A stretch of DNA of 64,000 nt from Lachnospiraceae bacterium (GTDB lineage: Bacteria; Bacillota; Clostridia; Lachnospirales; Lachnospiraceae), in contig JAFZGJ010000147.1 in assembly GCA_017555455.1 (NCBI GenBank), positions 1 through 64,000 on the forward strand, read 5' to 3'. Both the position numbers and the translations under genes were made by a program. Below the pieces are notes generated by a model. That model was not told where the DNA came from. It did no database searches and worked only from the letters and a program-made list of their open reading frames with translations. Positions 14,774 through 25,385 of this stretch are shown piece after piece. Position 1 is the first letter of the stretch. Every line of letters starts with the position of its first letter.

Positions 14774-16669
14774 TTAGTCCAAATCAAGCCATTCCCATTG
14801 AGAATCAGCGTATGATTTTGCGTTAGATTCTGCGGTATTTGCATAACCTTGTGCTGTTGAAACTGCACCTTCGATTTGTCTCTTAGCATCAAAAGCATCT
14901 GCAAAACCTTGCTTCAAAGCAGTTGCACTTTCAATGGTAGTAACCTTAGCAGTAACAGTTTGAGCTTTAGCACCATTGTTACCACTCTTAGTACCTACAG
15001 TAATGTAATCTCCAGCACTAACACTTTGCAAAGCAGAATTAGCATAACCTCCTTGTGTTGAAGTAGCATAAGCAGTTGAAGCAGTATAAGCAGCACTACC
15101 AAGACCTTTAACTGCTACATCAGTACCATCAACACTAATTGTACCGTTAGCACTACCTGACACAACACTTTGAACAGCAGTATCGGCTTTACCTAATGAG
15201 GTTTGAACACCCTCTACTAAATCAGTTTTAGGAATACCTGCTGAAGGTTTTTGATAAGCAGAATCAGCTTTACCCAAAGATGTTTGAACATCACTTGCCA
15301 AATCAGTCTCAGGAATACCAGTTGAAGGTTTGCTATATTTAGCATTTACTTGGTCCTTAGTAGCATATCCATCAGACACCCAACCTCTGACAGTATTAAC
15401 AGCATCTTTCACAGTCTTAGCAACAGAGCCTTCTACTGTGTCAGCACCATTCAATACCTCAATAGCATCAGCATTAGCTTCAATTGCATCATTCATTGCT
15501 GTTACATCATCTGGATGTGATGATAACCATTCAGCAATCTCTTTCAATGTGTCGAATGAGTCACTAATGTTCTCTGAAGTAAGTTGTTTTGCAACCTCAT
15601 CTTGTACAATAGCTCTTGCTGATTTTCCTGTATCACTACCAACCAAAATGTCAACTCTACCTTTCTCAGTATTGATAAGACCTGTAAGTTCAGTTTTATC
15701 AGTTGATTTAAGATAATCACCTTTAATAGTAGTAACATCACCTTCTACGGCTTTCAATCTTGTATCAATACCACCAGCAACACCATTAACTTCTGCTACT
15801 TTAGCATCAGCATAAGCCTTAGCACCATAAATGGTGTTATCAGTAGACTTATCTGAGGAGCTACCAATCACTTCTGATTTCTTGGTATCAGCATAACCTT
15901 TTGCATTGGATTCAGCAGTATTAGCTTTAGAAGTAGCGAAGTTTTTAGCACCAAAGATTGTTGATTTATCAGATGCGTCTGTTGTTACACCAATCAATGT
16001 TGAAGCAATGTCATTGACCTTTCCTTGTGCAAATGCTTTAGCTCCATAAATAGTATCATCATCAGCTTCATCAGTATTAGCACCAACCACTTCTGATTTC
16101 TTAGTGTCAGCATAAGATTTTGCGCTATCCAAAGCACCACTACCTGCTTCATCAGCATACTTCTTAGCACCACCAATAGTATTAGCAGTAGAAGCATCTG
16201 AAGAACTACCAATCAACTCAGTCTTAGCATTACCAATAGCAGTATTCATTGCTGAAGTGGTAGCATAGTCTCTCTTAATGTTGGTGATTTCAGTACCAAG
16301 ATTTGTGATATTGTTCAAGAAGGTAGTGGTAAGACCAATGGTAATTTTACCTTGATTAACATTAACACCTACTGTTGCAGGGTCTGTTGCTTCAAATGCT
16401 ACATATCCGCCACCAGCAGCTGCATTATAAGAAGTACCATCAACAGTTACACCTTTCAAGAAATTCATTCCTGCTACATAAGCAGTAATAAGTTCGTTGA
16501 AGTTAGCGAAGTACATACCTCTGGTATAGATACATTCACCTGTTCCGTTAGCACCACCTTTAATGAATACAATTTTATCTTCGTATGTAGCAGGATGACC
16601 GGCAGCAATAAATTGTGCCTTTGTTCCTGAATATTTAATGAAATGTTTGTTTACAGTTGTTTCTGCCAT
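14774..16669 (-). CDS. Long tail fibre protein with IGAK-AYAD repeats, 631 aa
   Basis: The N-terminal domain (KHFIKYSGTKAQFIAAGHPA; IVFIKGG) is a fibre attachment module. It is followed by a long helical shaft with repeated units of the form (T/D)I-x-GAK-x-(Y/F)A-x-x-K, at least six between residues ~150 and 300. A beta-rich part then has repeated 'KP(S/A)-GIP-TDL' blocks at about residues 450-480. The protein is low in aromatic residues and rich in Ala/Thr/Asp, typical of trimeric coiled-coil fibres. It probably contacts the receptor or forms the stalk. Confidence 0.8.
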   Translation of the reverse strand: MAETTVNKHFIKYSGTKAQFIAAGHPATYEDKIVFIKGGANGTGECIYTRGMYFANFNELITAYVAGMNFLKGVTVDGTSYNAAAGGGYVAFEATDPATVGVNVNQGKITIGLTTTFLNNITNLGTEITNIKRDYATTSAMNTAIGNAKTELIGSSSDASTANTIGGAKKYADEAGSGALDSAKSYADTKKSEVVGANTDEADDDTIYGAKAFAQGKVNDIASTLIGVTTDASDKSTIFGAKNFATSKANTAESNAKGYADTKKSEVIGSSSDKSTDNTIYGAKAYADAKVAEVNGVAGGIDTRLKAVEGDVTTIKGDYLKSTDKTELTGLINTEKGRVDILVGSDTGKSARAIVQDEVAKQLTSENISDSFDTLKEIAEWLSSHPDDVTAMNDAIEANADAIEVLNGADTVEGSVAKTVKDAVNTVRGWVSDGYATKDQVNAKYSKPSTGIPETDLASDVQTSLGKADSAYQKPSAGIPKTDLVEGVQTSLGKADTAVQSVVSGSANGTISVDGTDVAVKGLGSAAYTASTAYATSTQGGYANSALQSVSAGDYITVGTKSGNNGAKAQTVTAKVTTIESATALKQGFADAFDAKRQIEGAVSTAQGYANTAESNAKSYADSQWEWLDLD

Positions 16670-16699
16670 AATATTTGTCCTTAATTAAGTTTAAAAATT

Positions 16700-16726
16700 G
16701 ACTGCCCACCTTGAAGATAGGCAGTC
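16700..16726 (-). terminator. Intrinsic terminator between fibre genes
   Basis: On the minus strand GACTGCC and GGCAGTC pair (plus 16720-16726 and 16700-16706), followed by AATTTTTAAA. Confidence 0.7.
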
Positions 16727-16742
16727 GGTTAAGTATGAGTTT

Positions 16743-17807
16743 TTATTCAACATCCACCCATTTGAAAGCCTGAGCAATCTTGTAATCAACAGAGCCTGCG
16801 GTTTCTGCATTACCCATAAGGATTTGAACTCGTTGCACAGTTTGATTATGTGCCTCAGTCAATGTAGCAATGTTTGCAGTGTTGGTGTTCACCATCTCCA
16901 ATAGAGTTGTTCCACCTTCTCCCGCTTCGCCACCACTAACCAATTTTTCCAAGTTGGTCAAACGAGTGTTCTGCTCGGTATTTGCGGTTTCAGCCGCCTC
17001 CAATCTTCCGATAACACCACCATCACCCTCTACTTCAGGATTTCCTGTCAAGGTTAGGTTAATTGTACCTACGGTTGCTTCAAGAGATGATAGTTTGCCT
17101 TCGTTAGCAGATACTTTTCCCGATAGAGTATTTAGGTTTTGATTGGTTGTGTTAAGTTCGCCAACAACTGATTGGACTTGTTCGCCAACATAACTTCTCA
17201 AATTTGATTCAATTCCATTAACCTCTTCTTTGGTGTAATAGTTTGAGAAATCCACCCATCCACCAAGAGCATCCCAAGCTGTTCCTGTCCACGCAACATT
17301 GGTTCCTGCGGGATAAGGTTTGCCATCAAGAGTGAAAGCATCGGTAATGTTATATACATCTCCGATATTGTTACCTTCAGTCGGCAATTCAGCAAATGCT
17401 TTGCTTCCTTTAGGAGTGTAGATAGATGAAACTTTTCCATGAAGAGCATCAATGTATCCCATCAATACCTTACCTTGATTTGCTGACAATGCACTTGTAG
17501 CACTTGTTGAGGTTAGGTTATCTACTACTTCTACTTGTTCAGCAGCACCGGCATCAATGCGTTTCCAGCCCGAATAGTCTGAAGCCAAGATATTCTCAAG
17601 ACTTACAAGCATATATACAGATTGTTCACTCGATACGGTTACCATCATACCTTCCTTCATATAAATGGTATCACCATCATACGGAAAAGTTTCTTTATTT
17701 ATAAGTTCTGATTTATTTGTTACGCCTCCTCTTGGATCAAGAAGGGCTTGCATTTTTACCTCAAAATTCGCACTAAAAGCGAATGTTCCTTTATTTCTGT
17801 CTGCCAT
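16743..17807 (-). CDS. Tail fibre protein, 354 aa
   Basis: I chose ATG 17807 (MADRNKGTFAFSANFEV) because the Shine-Dalgarno AAGGAGGG lies between it and an earlier in-frame ATG at 17828. The protein has the fibre motif NLTSTSATSALSANQGKVL near residue 100 and then a long heptad-rich region (NTTNQNLNTLSGKVSANEGK; AAETANTEQNTRLTNLEKLV) that should form a trimeric coiled coil. It belongs to the receptor-binding/fibre set. Confidence 0.75.
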   Translation of the reverse strand: MADRNKGTFAFSANFEVKMQALLDPRGGVTNKSELINKETFPYDGDTIYMKEGMMVTVSSEQSVYMLVSLENILASDYSGWKRIDAGAAEQVEVVDNLTSTSATSALSANQGKVLMGYIDALHGKVSSIYTPKGSKAFAELPTEGNNIGDVYNITDAFTLDGKPYPAGTNVAWTGTAWDALGGWVDFSNYYTKEEVNGIESNLRSYVGEQVQSVVGELNTTNQNLNTLSGKVSANEGKLSSLEATVGTINLTLTGNPEVEGDGGVIGRLEAAETANTEQNTRLTNLEKLVSGGEAGEGGTTLLEMVNTNTANIATLTEAHNQTVQRVQILMGNAETAGSVDYKIAQAFKWVDVE

Positions 17808-17827
17808 AATATTATCCCTCCTTATCA

Positions 17828-18883
17828 TTAAAATTTAGCCAAAAGAGTAACTGAACCACGAGTAGAACCATTGTAGGTGTACACATAGTAAGTTACATCT
17901 GTTCCGTTAATATTAATTGTCTCGGTAGTCTCGGTGTACTCAGTTGTACCGATTGTTTCCATTTGGTTAGAAACGGTGTTCAACATTTGAAGAGTAGCGA
18001 GTTTGCGAGGCAATTTGAAAATTTGTGGAGTTGTACCAGAAGGTTGAAGAGCAAAGTTTCCTGTGCTCATTGCACCGGCTGTAGTGTTCCAAGCAACAAG
18101 AGATTGTTTAGCCACTCCTGTAGAGACGGTAGACGCAAACCAGGGATAAGTACCATTAACTGAAACAGCACTTGAATCAACTGTTCCTGCTGCAAGAGGA
18201 GTGCTGTAGTTGCCGTTTTTGTTGGTTTTTGGTTGTGGTCCTTCTGCGTAAGCAGCACGATACTTGTATGAAGTATTGCCCAAAGCTACGGTAGTAGGAA
18301 GAGTTGTGTTGTCAGCACTTGAACCATAGTAGATAAATGAGTTTTCGGTATCGTGAGCACCACCACGATTTGCTTGTTTAACTCCGTTAAGGTTGATAGC
18401 ACCAGCATTGTAACCTACGGTAAAGTTCGCACTAGTTGGAGCAGTTGAACCAGCTTCTACGGTTGCTGCATAGTCTTTCAATGCAATACTTGCTGTAGGA
18501 GCAGTGAATGTAGGATTGACTGTTGGGAACAACAAGTCATCGAACATCTCATTGAAAGTTTTACCTTCTAGGTCTGATACCTTTGTACCTTTTGCAAGAC
18601 CACCGACAGCATTAGGCATTGTAAGAGTCTTGTCTTCAATGTTAGATTCGTACTCGGCTTTTGCCACCTCGATTTCATCCGAAGTGCCATCCAAGAATGT
18701 GATGACGAACTTAGAACTATCCTCAGATAATTCGATATTCGCTACAGCAGTAGAATTAGCCAATGGACCGATATATTGCTTACCGCCCATTAGGATAATT
18801 CCTTTATCAGTTGCGAAGTAAATACCTTCGCCATGTGTGGCTTGAACATAGGAAGCCAACGGTCCTCTAAAGAAATTCTGCAT
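17828..18883 (-). CDS. Tail-associated beta-rich protein, 351 aa
   Basis: It begins MQNFFRGPLASYVQATHGEG with a GIYFATDKGIILMGG stretch, a layout seen at the start of Bacteroidota phage fibre-like proteins. Residues ~120-300 are Thr/Ala/Ser-rich beta sequence. It is probably a virion surface or fibre protein. It ends one base beyond the unused upstream ATG of the next fibre gene. Confidence 0.7.
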   Translation of the reverse strand: MQNFFRGPLASYVQATHGEGIYFATDKGIILMGGKQYIGPLANSTAVANIELSEDSSKFVITFLDGTSDEIEVAKAEYESNIEDKTLTMPNAVGGLAKGTKVSDLEGKTFNEMFDDLLFPTVNPTFTAPTASIALKDYAATVEAGSTAPTSANFTVGYNAGAINLNGVKQANRGGAHDTENSFIYYGSSADNTTLPTTVALGNTSYKYRAAYAEGPQPKTNKNGNYSTPLAAGTVDSSAVSVNGTYPWFASTVSTGVAKQSLVAWNTTAGAMSTGNFALQPSGTTPQIFKLPRKLATLQMLNTVSNQMETIGTTEYTETTETININGTDVTYYVYTYNGSTRGSVTLLAKF

Positions 18884-18919
18884 AATTATTAAATTGTTTT
18901 AAAAGTTAATATAGGTTTC

Positions 18920-19531
18920 TTATGAAACATCTGTCCAAGTAAATCCTCCTTTTTCAATAGAATCTACTTTTTGTGTCAATTCTTCAAAATCACTGGTAAT
19001 GCTACCTATGGTTTTTTCAATAGCATCAATATCCGATGCGTTAGCATTGATAGCTTCAGTCACTACTCTGTTTTGCACAGGGTTAGTTGAAGTCAAAGAT
19101 AGTCTATCGTCTACAGTTATAGATGTCTCTGCATTACCGGGATATGCTACTGACATTTTAGTCCTTAACTTCAATGTGGTTATTCGGACATTATCATTAT
19201 CGTCATTGCATCCGCAAGTAGCCATACAACTTTCCGGGACTAACTTCAGAAATTTACATTCATCAATAGTGTGCATACCATCTCTTCCCTCGTTTTCTAC
19301 AAGGGTAAGTGTATATGTTCCTAATTTTGTCTGTTTTTTCCCTTTAAAAATCCAAGAAATAATGTGGTCATTAACAGTATAATCATCTATAACTATTTTG
19401 CTATTCACACCTGTTCTCAGGTACAGGGTAATATCTTTTCCGCTAAGATTATATGGAGATTCGTTTAGACCATCTCCAACATAGATAGCCCAAAGCACTT
19501 CTACATCATTCCCTATTCTAATACTTTCCAT
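18920..19531 (-). CDS. Baseplate/fibre connector-like protein, 203 aa
   Basis: The N-terminal ~115 residues resemble a BppU-type beta sandwich (VEVLWAIYVGDGLNESPYNL; GKDITLYLRTGV). A STNPVQNRVVTEAIN motif follows, common in phage fibre shafts, and then a short coiled coil. It is likely the adaptor that joins fibres to the tail tip. Confidence 0.7.
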   Translation of the reverse strand: MESIRIGNDVEVLWAIYVGDGLNESPYNLSGKDITLYLRTGVNSKIVIDDYTVNDHIISWIFKGKKQTKLGTYTLTLVENEGRDGMHTIDECKFLKLVPESCMATCGCNDDNDNVRITTLKLRTKMSVAYPGNAETSITVDDRLSLTSTNPVQNRVVTEAINANASDIDAIEKTIGSITSDFEELTQKVDSIEKGGFTWTDVS

Positions 19532-19533
19532 TG

Positions 19534-19941
19534 TTAAAATAATTGAATTTTATTAACATCGTTCCTATTTTTAACATCGATATGTAGCCAAGTTACTCCA
19601 TCTTCTATCCTAACTTTATAAGGTAGTTTGTCCTGATGTTCTTTTATCACATCTCGCATTTCTGATGCAGACATATAAGCACAAACCAAATCTGCTGCTC
19701 TTCCTAGTCTGTGTTGAGACATTTCGGCTCCTACCTTGCAGTTAGCACTGCGAAAACCACTAGCTACTCTATCTCCACCTTGATACCAAGTATTACAAAT
19801 CAAAGGTTTACCGATTATTTCTCTTACTACATCTATGGTCTCTAGTAGTCTCTCATCTAACAATTTCCATCCCTCATATTCATTCTTGTATATTTCGGGA
19901 GGTAGAAGTTCGTATAATTTGAAATATTTAGGCTTATACAT
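19534..19941 (-). CDS. Peptidase M15-type endolysin, 135 aa
   Basis: The zinc ligands are visible: SQHRLGRAADL supplies His77 and Asp84, and TWLHIDV supplies His120, as in D,D-carboxypeptidase/L-Ala-D-Glu endopeptidases of the M15 family. The family usually starts near a YFKLYELL motif, so I chose ATG 19941 (MYKPKYFKLYELL), which overlaps the upstream gene by 8 bp; 19974 is the alternative start. It should cut peptidoglycan peptides at lysis or entry. Confidence 0.85.
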   Translation of the reverse strand: MYKPKYFKLYELLPPEIYKNEYEGWKLLDERLLETIDVVREIIGKPLICNTWYQGGDRVASGFRSANCKVGAEMSQHRLGRAADLVCAYMSASEMRDVIKEHQDKLPYKVRIEDGVTWLHIDVKNRNDVNKIQLF

Positions 19942-20299
19942 CGTTCTTGCATTTTTTAGGTTTAAAATGGCCAATAGCCGGCTCTCTCTCAGTACATTCT
20001 ACTTTTAAGCATATTCTGTTCTCTGCAAATAATACACGAGGTGTTAGGTCGTTAATAGTATTTTGCATTTCAAACATTCTTTCGTGCAAAGTGTGAATAT
20101 TACCTTCGGCAAACTCAACTCTCTCTTTAAGATGCTCAAAATTCTTCATACTTGTCTCCAGAGAGTCTTGTTTGGTTTGTTCTTGTGCTTGTTTTGTTTT
20201 CTCTGTTTCTTGTCTCTTTTTCTCACGAATAGAGACCAGAGCAAACAATCCTCCGGAGAATAAAAGACTTAAAACAGGTATAATATCATTCCAACTCAT
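19934..20299 (-). CDS. Membrane-anchored coiled-coil protein, possible lysis accessory (121 aa)
   Basis: One N-terminal hydrophobic segment (residues ~4-22) is followed by a charged coiled coil (REKKRQETEKTKQAQEQTKQ) to about residue 100. The next gene is the endolysin, overlapping by 8 bp. Topology and position suggest a holin-like or inner-membrane spanin-like role. Proteins with this layout also occur as baseplate/lysis accessory factors, so the role is inferred. Confidence 0.6.
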   Translation of the reverse strand: MSWNDIIPVLSLLFSGGLFALVSIREKKRQETEKTKQAQEQTKQDSLETSMKNFEHLKERVEFAEGNIHTLHERMFEMQNTINDLTPRVLFAENRICLKVECTEREPAIGHFKPKKCKNDV

Positions 20300-20300
20300 A

Positions 20301-21425
20301 TCAAATTGTCAGTTTAGTGGTTATTGAATCTATATATTTAAAATCATTATTATCTAACGAACCATATACAGAAGCTCGCACATCGTACTGAGTATTAGTT
20401 CCACCAATAATTCCAAATTCATCAAGTGAAAAAGTAGGGATAGGGACTATTCCTCCGCTAATAGATATGGTTTTAGAAACTCTAATCCCTGCCATCTGAA
20501 CATCAAATCGATAATATGTAAGTTTGGTTGGGCGATTATCAACCCATTCAAAACTAACAGACAAATTATTTTGCGTTGAAATATAAGATACACCAGTAAG
20601 TCTGATTTTAGATATACCTTGAAGTTCTGAAGATGCGATTTGAAAATTCAACCCTACCATTTCCGGTATGGTATATGCAGACTCTCCTGAAACGACATCT
20701 TCTTGTACGAGATACCAATCTCTATAATCGTACAATCCTTCTCTATAAATATTCTTAACCAAGAAAAAAGTAACTGTTACATTATCCTTACTATGCAGTG
20801 CTGATGGTATGTCAGGAACATAAAAGCGTTGATATAGTGTGTCTCCAACTTTTATTCTAGTGATAGAATCAGTTTGAGAATTAACCATAACACGAATCCA
20901 ATTGTCTATAATCACACAAGGATAATAGTCTCCAATGTCAAATAGGGAACCGCTAAGAGCATCTAAAATATCTTGTATTCTCACTCCATCGTTGATAGCG
21001 TTATCAGAATATATTATACTGCAAGATATGGGATTGGTCATATCTGAAAATATAGTATTATCAGATATGTTTACATACCCGTTAATATTTATCTTAGCTA
21101 ATGAATTATATCCTCTGAAATCGCCCAATCGAAAGTTGTTTACAGGTTTGCCTTTATATTCCCAATTCGCACTATGTAAATCAAGCATATTTTCACTACC
21201 ACCAACACCTACTTGAAGTCCGTATGCTATACCATTTACAATATCAGAGATATGTCCTTTAAACTCAGTAGGAGTCAGTCCAGATGTTTTGGGATAATTT
21301 ATAGGTTTTCGTTCTGAATACTTATTGATATTAGGATGTGTGCATAGTTCAGAAACCTTATAGGTGTCTGTACCTAGCACACTCCTTACATCTGAAATAC
21401 TAATATCGTTAAGTCCTAATTTCAT
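20301..21425 (-). CDS. Tail protein, 374 aa
   Basis: A beta-rich protein starting MKLGLNDISISDVRSVLGTD, with a 'VSELCTHPNINKYSERKPIN' stretch that I recall from Bacteroidota phage tail/baseplate proteins. It overlaps the large tail-tip gene by 17 bp and so is probably part of the tip complex. No enzymatic motif is seen. Confidence 0.7.
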   Translation of the reverse strand: MKLGLNDISISDVRSVLGTDTYKVSELCTHPNINKYSERKPINYPKTSGLTPTEFKGHISDIVNGIAYGLQVGVGGSENMLDLHSANWEYKGKPVNNFRLGDFRGYNSLAKININGYVNISDNTIFSDMTNPISCSIIYSDNAINDGVRIQDILDALSGSLFDIGDYYPCVIIDNWIRVMVNSQTDSITRIKVGDTLYQRFYVPDIPSALHSKDNVTVTFFLVKNIYREGLYDYRDWYLVQEDVVSGESAYTIPEMVGLNFQIASSELQGISKIRLTGVSYISTQNNLSVSFEWVDNRPTKLTYYRFDVQMAGIRVSKTISISGGIVPIPTFSLDEFGIIGGTNTQYDVRASVYGSLDNNDFKYIDSITTKLTI

Positions 21426-24400
21426 TCTCTAAACCTAATTTATCACAAAGATAAGCAAGTTTTTTGATTAATGAAAGTATAGCATTGGTATTCTCTTGTG
21501 TCGCTCCTGCTATTAGGTTAATATACTCCGGAGAAATGTAATTCAAAGCCCCATACCCATCTTTCTCCCCGCACATCAATGGAATAACATCTTTGACATT
21601 CTCGTAAATCAATCCCGTATGTATTTCCTTATCTCTTGGAAGAATATCGTTATACTGATAATCAACGACATCCCCTATGCTTAATAATTTTTGAGAGTAT
21701 GACCCATTTTTGGGCTGAATATTTTTAAGCATCTTTGATGATGAAGAATATGATGTTACCTCTTTTTTAGAAGATAATGAATATTCTGTTTCCAAGATGT
21801 ACTCTGGATTTTCAATAGTACCTACATTCTTCTTGGTGAAATGGTCTTGGAGTTCAAGAACATCTTTTCTTAAATTAACGATAGTTGCAGCAATGGTTTC
21901 ATCTCCTACTACCGGGTCAAATGATAATAGCAATGCAGTTGGGTCTGCGTGGATTTCTCCATTCTTGTCCCACCATATAGCACCATCAGCCAAATAACCC
22001 GTTCCATCGAAACGAATCAAACCTTTTGCTATATTCTTAGGAATAAGAGCACCTTCCTTAATAGCCCATCCCACAGGAGTCCATTGATAATAATCCATCT
22101 TGTCTAACATATCCCCACCCCACCAAGAGGCAATACCACCACCATTCTTTTCTGCGTCAAAAATACCATTTGTGCCGGACATTATCCTAAATATATCATC
22201 TTCAGTATATCCAAGAGAAAGTAGCGATGTTTGAATCAGACCACCCATTACACTGGTGTTTTCTTTGAGAGCTTTTCCTAAGTAACTTAAATTAGCAATA
22301 TCTCCTAACTCAACATCCCCAATGCTTGACTCTATTTCTAAGTTGGCTTTTATTTTCAACTGTCCATCTTCTAACCAAATATACTGGCTATTGGAAGGAG
22401 TCCCAATAAACGCATTTCCATAAACTTGCAACCAAGTCTTATTGTCTAATCTTCCGATATTTATACTTGTTGTATCCGACAAGGTAAACCCGGTAATATT
22501 ATCATACCAAGTCATAAGTCCACCATCGCTACGAACAACATCTATCATAATAGCAGATTGCCTATAAGCATCAACATTGCTTCCTAACTGTATAATAGTG
22601 TCATTTTCAGATGGTTGAATACTGTTATTTAAACAATCACTTTTACTCAAATCAATGAAATCCGGTCCAATATTTATAACCCTATTCCAATATGTGATAG
22701 AGTTATTGTCGGAACCAAATCTCTGCGAATAAGCACCATCTCCCACTTTAAACAAATTCAAGACAGACCCACTTTTAGTGTCAAAATAACATCTCCAATA
22801 TTCTTCAGATTCTTCCACTTTAGAAACATTAATAGCAGCAGCAGAGAATATCTGTTTTCCCCCAATATAAGTTGCTTGGTTAATTTTAACCTCATTAAAC
22901 CTTGTGCCTAATCTAGCAACAACAATATCTGATTCCATAACCCTATTACCATTAGAGTCAGTATATACACCAAAGCCTTGTCCGGAAATATCTCCTTCTC
23001 TAAATTTCTCATCCTTTATGCCTTCAGAACTAATGGTAACACCCTTTTCAAAGTGTGTAGGAGAGAATGATGTATCAGAAATTCCATCCTTTCTTAAAAA
23101 TGTAGAAGATAGACTATTTATAGCATCTTTAACCGCTTGTCTGTTGCTATATACCTGAGCATTGATAACATTGACTTGTCCTTCCAATAGAGTGATAGGA
23201 TTACCTGTTGCGACTACTTTGTCTGTTATGGTTATCTGCCAATTAGGATTGATATTGTCGGAATATGTTTTGGTTACACTTTGAATTGTTAAGACAATGT
23301 AACTATCCCCGACTAATTCGCTATGTCGTAGTCTTATCTTATTCCCTGCAATGATTTTATTATGCTCCGGGAAATTTCCACAGAATATTCTACTAGGAGA
23401 TATGCTAAATGTAGGGAACTCATCATCCTTCAAGGCTAACTCTTTTTCCAAATAAGATTGCAACCTTTGTTCTGCATTAAAAACATAAGGGTCATAAGGC
23501 ATCTTTATATTGGTAAAAAAGAAGAAGTCTCCGGGCTTCCCTTGTATCATAGTGTTAGGTAGATATTTGCCACTCGCATCATACTCAGCAGTGCTCTTTT
23601 CTAATCTTAGTTTCCAAAAGGATTTAACACCATTTAATTCTTTGCTTTCATCAATACTTATAGCCTGAAGAACAGAACCTTCTTCTCCATTGACTCCTAC
23701 CACCCTAAACTCATAATCCTCTCCTGCCAACATACCGCTTGAAAACATCACAGTCATATCATTAGTAGTTAGAAGAGGATTCCACACCCTTGCGATGTAC
23801 TTTTCATCTGGTTCATTTACATTGCGAGGAATATTCCATACATCCTTTATCCAAATATCAAAGGTGTTCTTGAATCCAAGAGATGACCTTTCATCGGCAT
23901 ACTCAGCAAGTAATGATAAGGCCTCAAATCTTAGATTAACAAGAGTATTCAAGGGAATAACATCTGACACTTCGCCTTTTATGTGATAATCCACTTTAAT
24001 AATATACCTACCAATAGGAATATTTTTGAGAGTCGTATCTTCGGTATTCCATTCATCATATATATCGTCTTTAGTATCATAATCTATTACAGATACTCTA
24101 CTCTGAACAGTGATTGAAGAGTCGGGAAATAATTTCACCGGCTCAGATGTCCCATCCTTATATATGTAAGGATGAATATAGTTTTGGATATGTAGAGAGT
24201 TATATTCTGATGTGACATAAAATATATTAGATTCTCTTGTTTCTGTATGTTCTTCCAATATAGACACAGCAGTCTCTCCGGGGAATCTTTCCCCAACCTT
24301 TCCTAAGAACTCAGTTACAGAAAACATCACTTGCTTAGTATTCTCTTCTTGAATATCAGCATCACTATCTGTAAGCACTTGTTCTATATCAACTATCTCG

Positions 24401-25383
24401 TCTACTCTGCCGATAGGACTTCTTTCTATGCCTTGTATCGTAGGATAAATATTATCTATATCTGAGATAGTACCATACTTAACTCCCCATTCCGATTCTT
24501 TATTAGACACAACATAGTCTATAGGAGCCATAGGCTTATTATTTGTCTTGTCAGATACACCTTGATTATACGCATAAGTCCCTTTACCTACACCACTATT
24601 ATATCCCCTAACATATTCTCTGTATGTAAATGGCAGTAGTTTATTGTAATATATTGTCTGTAATATATAATTGGTATCAGGGTCTCCATCGTGGAAATAA
24701 TCATCAGGGAGATTCCTATCACCGCCTTTGCCTCTTAATCTTGTAATAATCTTTTCATCGGAAGATACTCGTTCAATAGATACCAATCCGTTACCCTTTC
24801 CATACTCAAAAATGTGTTCTATTTCTTCAGTACCATAACCCAATAATATATTGCTTCCTCTAATTATCCATCTATATTGAGTATTTTCGTATGTATGCAA
24901 AAGAACATCCCATAATGATGCATTGTCAAATGATAGTGAATAATATGTGCCATCATCCACAAAGTCAGGAGACAATGACATCTTCCATCCGGGCATCCAA
25001 TATTGTAGATTTAAATTAAATCTATCTACGAACTCCGTAATGGTGCAATACAAGGATTTAATATAGTCAGAAGGCTGAGGATTATTAGAACCCAACTCAA
25101 CAAAGTTCATAAAAGGGAAATCCTTTAATAATTCCCTATGGGATTTAAATACAAGAGGATATATGACATTGATAGAGTTGGTGTCTTTTCTGCCCTGTGG
25201 TTTCCGTTTTCCCAGATAGAATCTCTCTCCATCCATCTCAACATACCACATCGGGTGAAAATTAGGTTTCTCCGAAAAAGAAATATCTGCCGATATAGTC
25301 TTCTCTCCCATATCGGCATCTACCAATTCAAATCTATAAATATCTCTTATTTTTAATCCTTGTTCGTTATATAATGTTATCAT
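21409..25383 (-). CDS. Large tail-tip protein (Tal-like) with S74-like C-terminal chaperone domain, 1324 aa
   Basis: The N-terminal ~380 residues (ISADISFSEKPNFHPMWYVE; FYLGKRKPQGRKDTNSINVI) resemble the baseplate hub of siphoviruses (Tal/gp27-like). The last ~110 residues resemble the intramolecular chaperone of S74 endosialidase/fibre proteins (SSKMLKNIQPKNG; IHTGLIYENVKDVIP; ending in a helix). In that family the domain helps trimer folding and is often cut off; whether it is cleaved here is unknown. The gene lies directly after the Dit-like gene, the usual Dit-Tal order. Confidence 0.8.
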   Translation of the reverse strand: MITLYNEQGLKIRDIYRFELVDADMGEKTISADISFSEKPNFHPMWYVEMDGERFYLGKRKPQGRKDTNSINVIYPLVFKSHRELLKDFPFMNFVELGSNNPQPSDYIKSLYCTITEFVDRFNLNLQYWMPGWKMSLSPDFVDDGTYYSLSFDNASLWDVLLHTYENTQYRWIIRGSNILLGYGTEEIEHIFEYGKGNGLVSIERVSSDEKIITRLRGKGGDRNLPDDYFHDGDPDTNYILQTIYYNKLLPFTYREYVRGYNSGVGKGTYAYNQGVSDKTNNKPMAPIDYVVSNKESEWGVKYGTISDIDNIYPTIQGIERSPIGRVDEIVDIEQVLTDSDADIQEENTKQVMFSVTEFLGKVGERFPGETAVSILEEHTETRESNIFYVTSEYNSLHIQNYIHPYIYKDGTSEPVKLFPDSSITVQSRVSVIDYDTKDDIYDEWNTEDTTLKNIPIGRYIIKVDYHIKGEVSDVIPLNTLVNLRFEALSLLAEYADERSSLGFKNTFDIWIKDVWNIPRNVNEPDEKYIARVWNPLLTTNDMTVMFSSGMLAGEDYEFRVVGVNGEEGSVLQAISIDESKELNGVKSFWKLRLEKSTAEYDASGKYLPNTMIQGKPGDFFFFTNIKMPYDPYVFNAEQRLQSYLEKELALKDDEFPTFSISPSRIFCGNFPEHNKIIAGNKIRLRHSELVGDSYIVLTIQSVTKTYSDNINPNWQITITDKVVATGNPITLLEGQVNVINAQVYSNRQAVKDAINSLSSTFLRKDGISDTSFSPTHFEKGVTISSEGIKDEKFREGDISGQGFGVYTDSNGNRVMESDIVVARLGTRFNEVKINQATYIGGKQIFSAAAINVSKVEESEEYWRCYFDTKSGSVLNLFKVGDGAYSQRFGSDNNSITYWNRVINIGPDFIDLSKSDCLNNSIQPSENDTIIQLGSNVDAYRQSAIMIDVVRSDGGLMTWYDNITGFTLSDTTSINIGRLDNKTWLQVYGNAFIGTPSNSQYIWLEDGQLKIKANLEIESSIGDVELGDIANLSYLGKALKENTSVMGGLIQTSLLSLGYTEDDIFRIMSGTNGIFDAEKNGGGIASWWGGDMLDKMDYYQWTPVGWAIKEGALIPKNIAKGLIRFDGTGYLADGAIWWDKNGEIHADPTALLLSFDPVVGDETIAATIVNLRKDVLELQDHFTKKNVGTIENPEYILETEYSLSSKKEVTSYSSSSKMLKNIQPKNGSYSQKLLSIGDVVDYQYNDILPRDKEIHTGLIYENVKDVIPLMCGEKDGYGALNYISPEYINLIAGATQENTNAILSLIKKLAYLCDKLGLENEIRT

Positions 25384-25385
25384 AA

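Noticed and set aside
14876..17142. Plus-strand frames opposite the tail fibre genes
   Set aside because: They are shadows of the low-complexity fibre genes, without starts or motifs.
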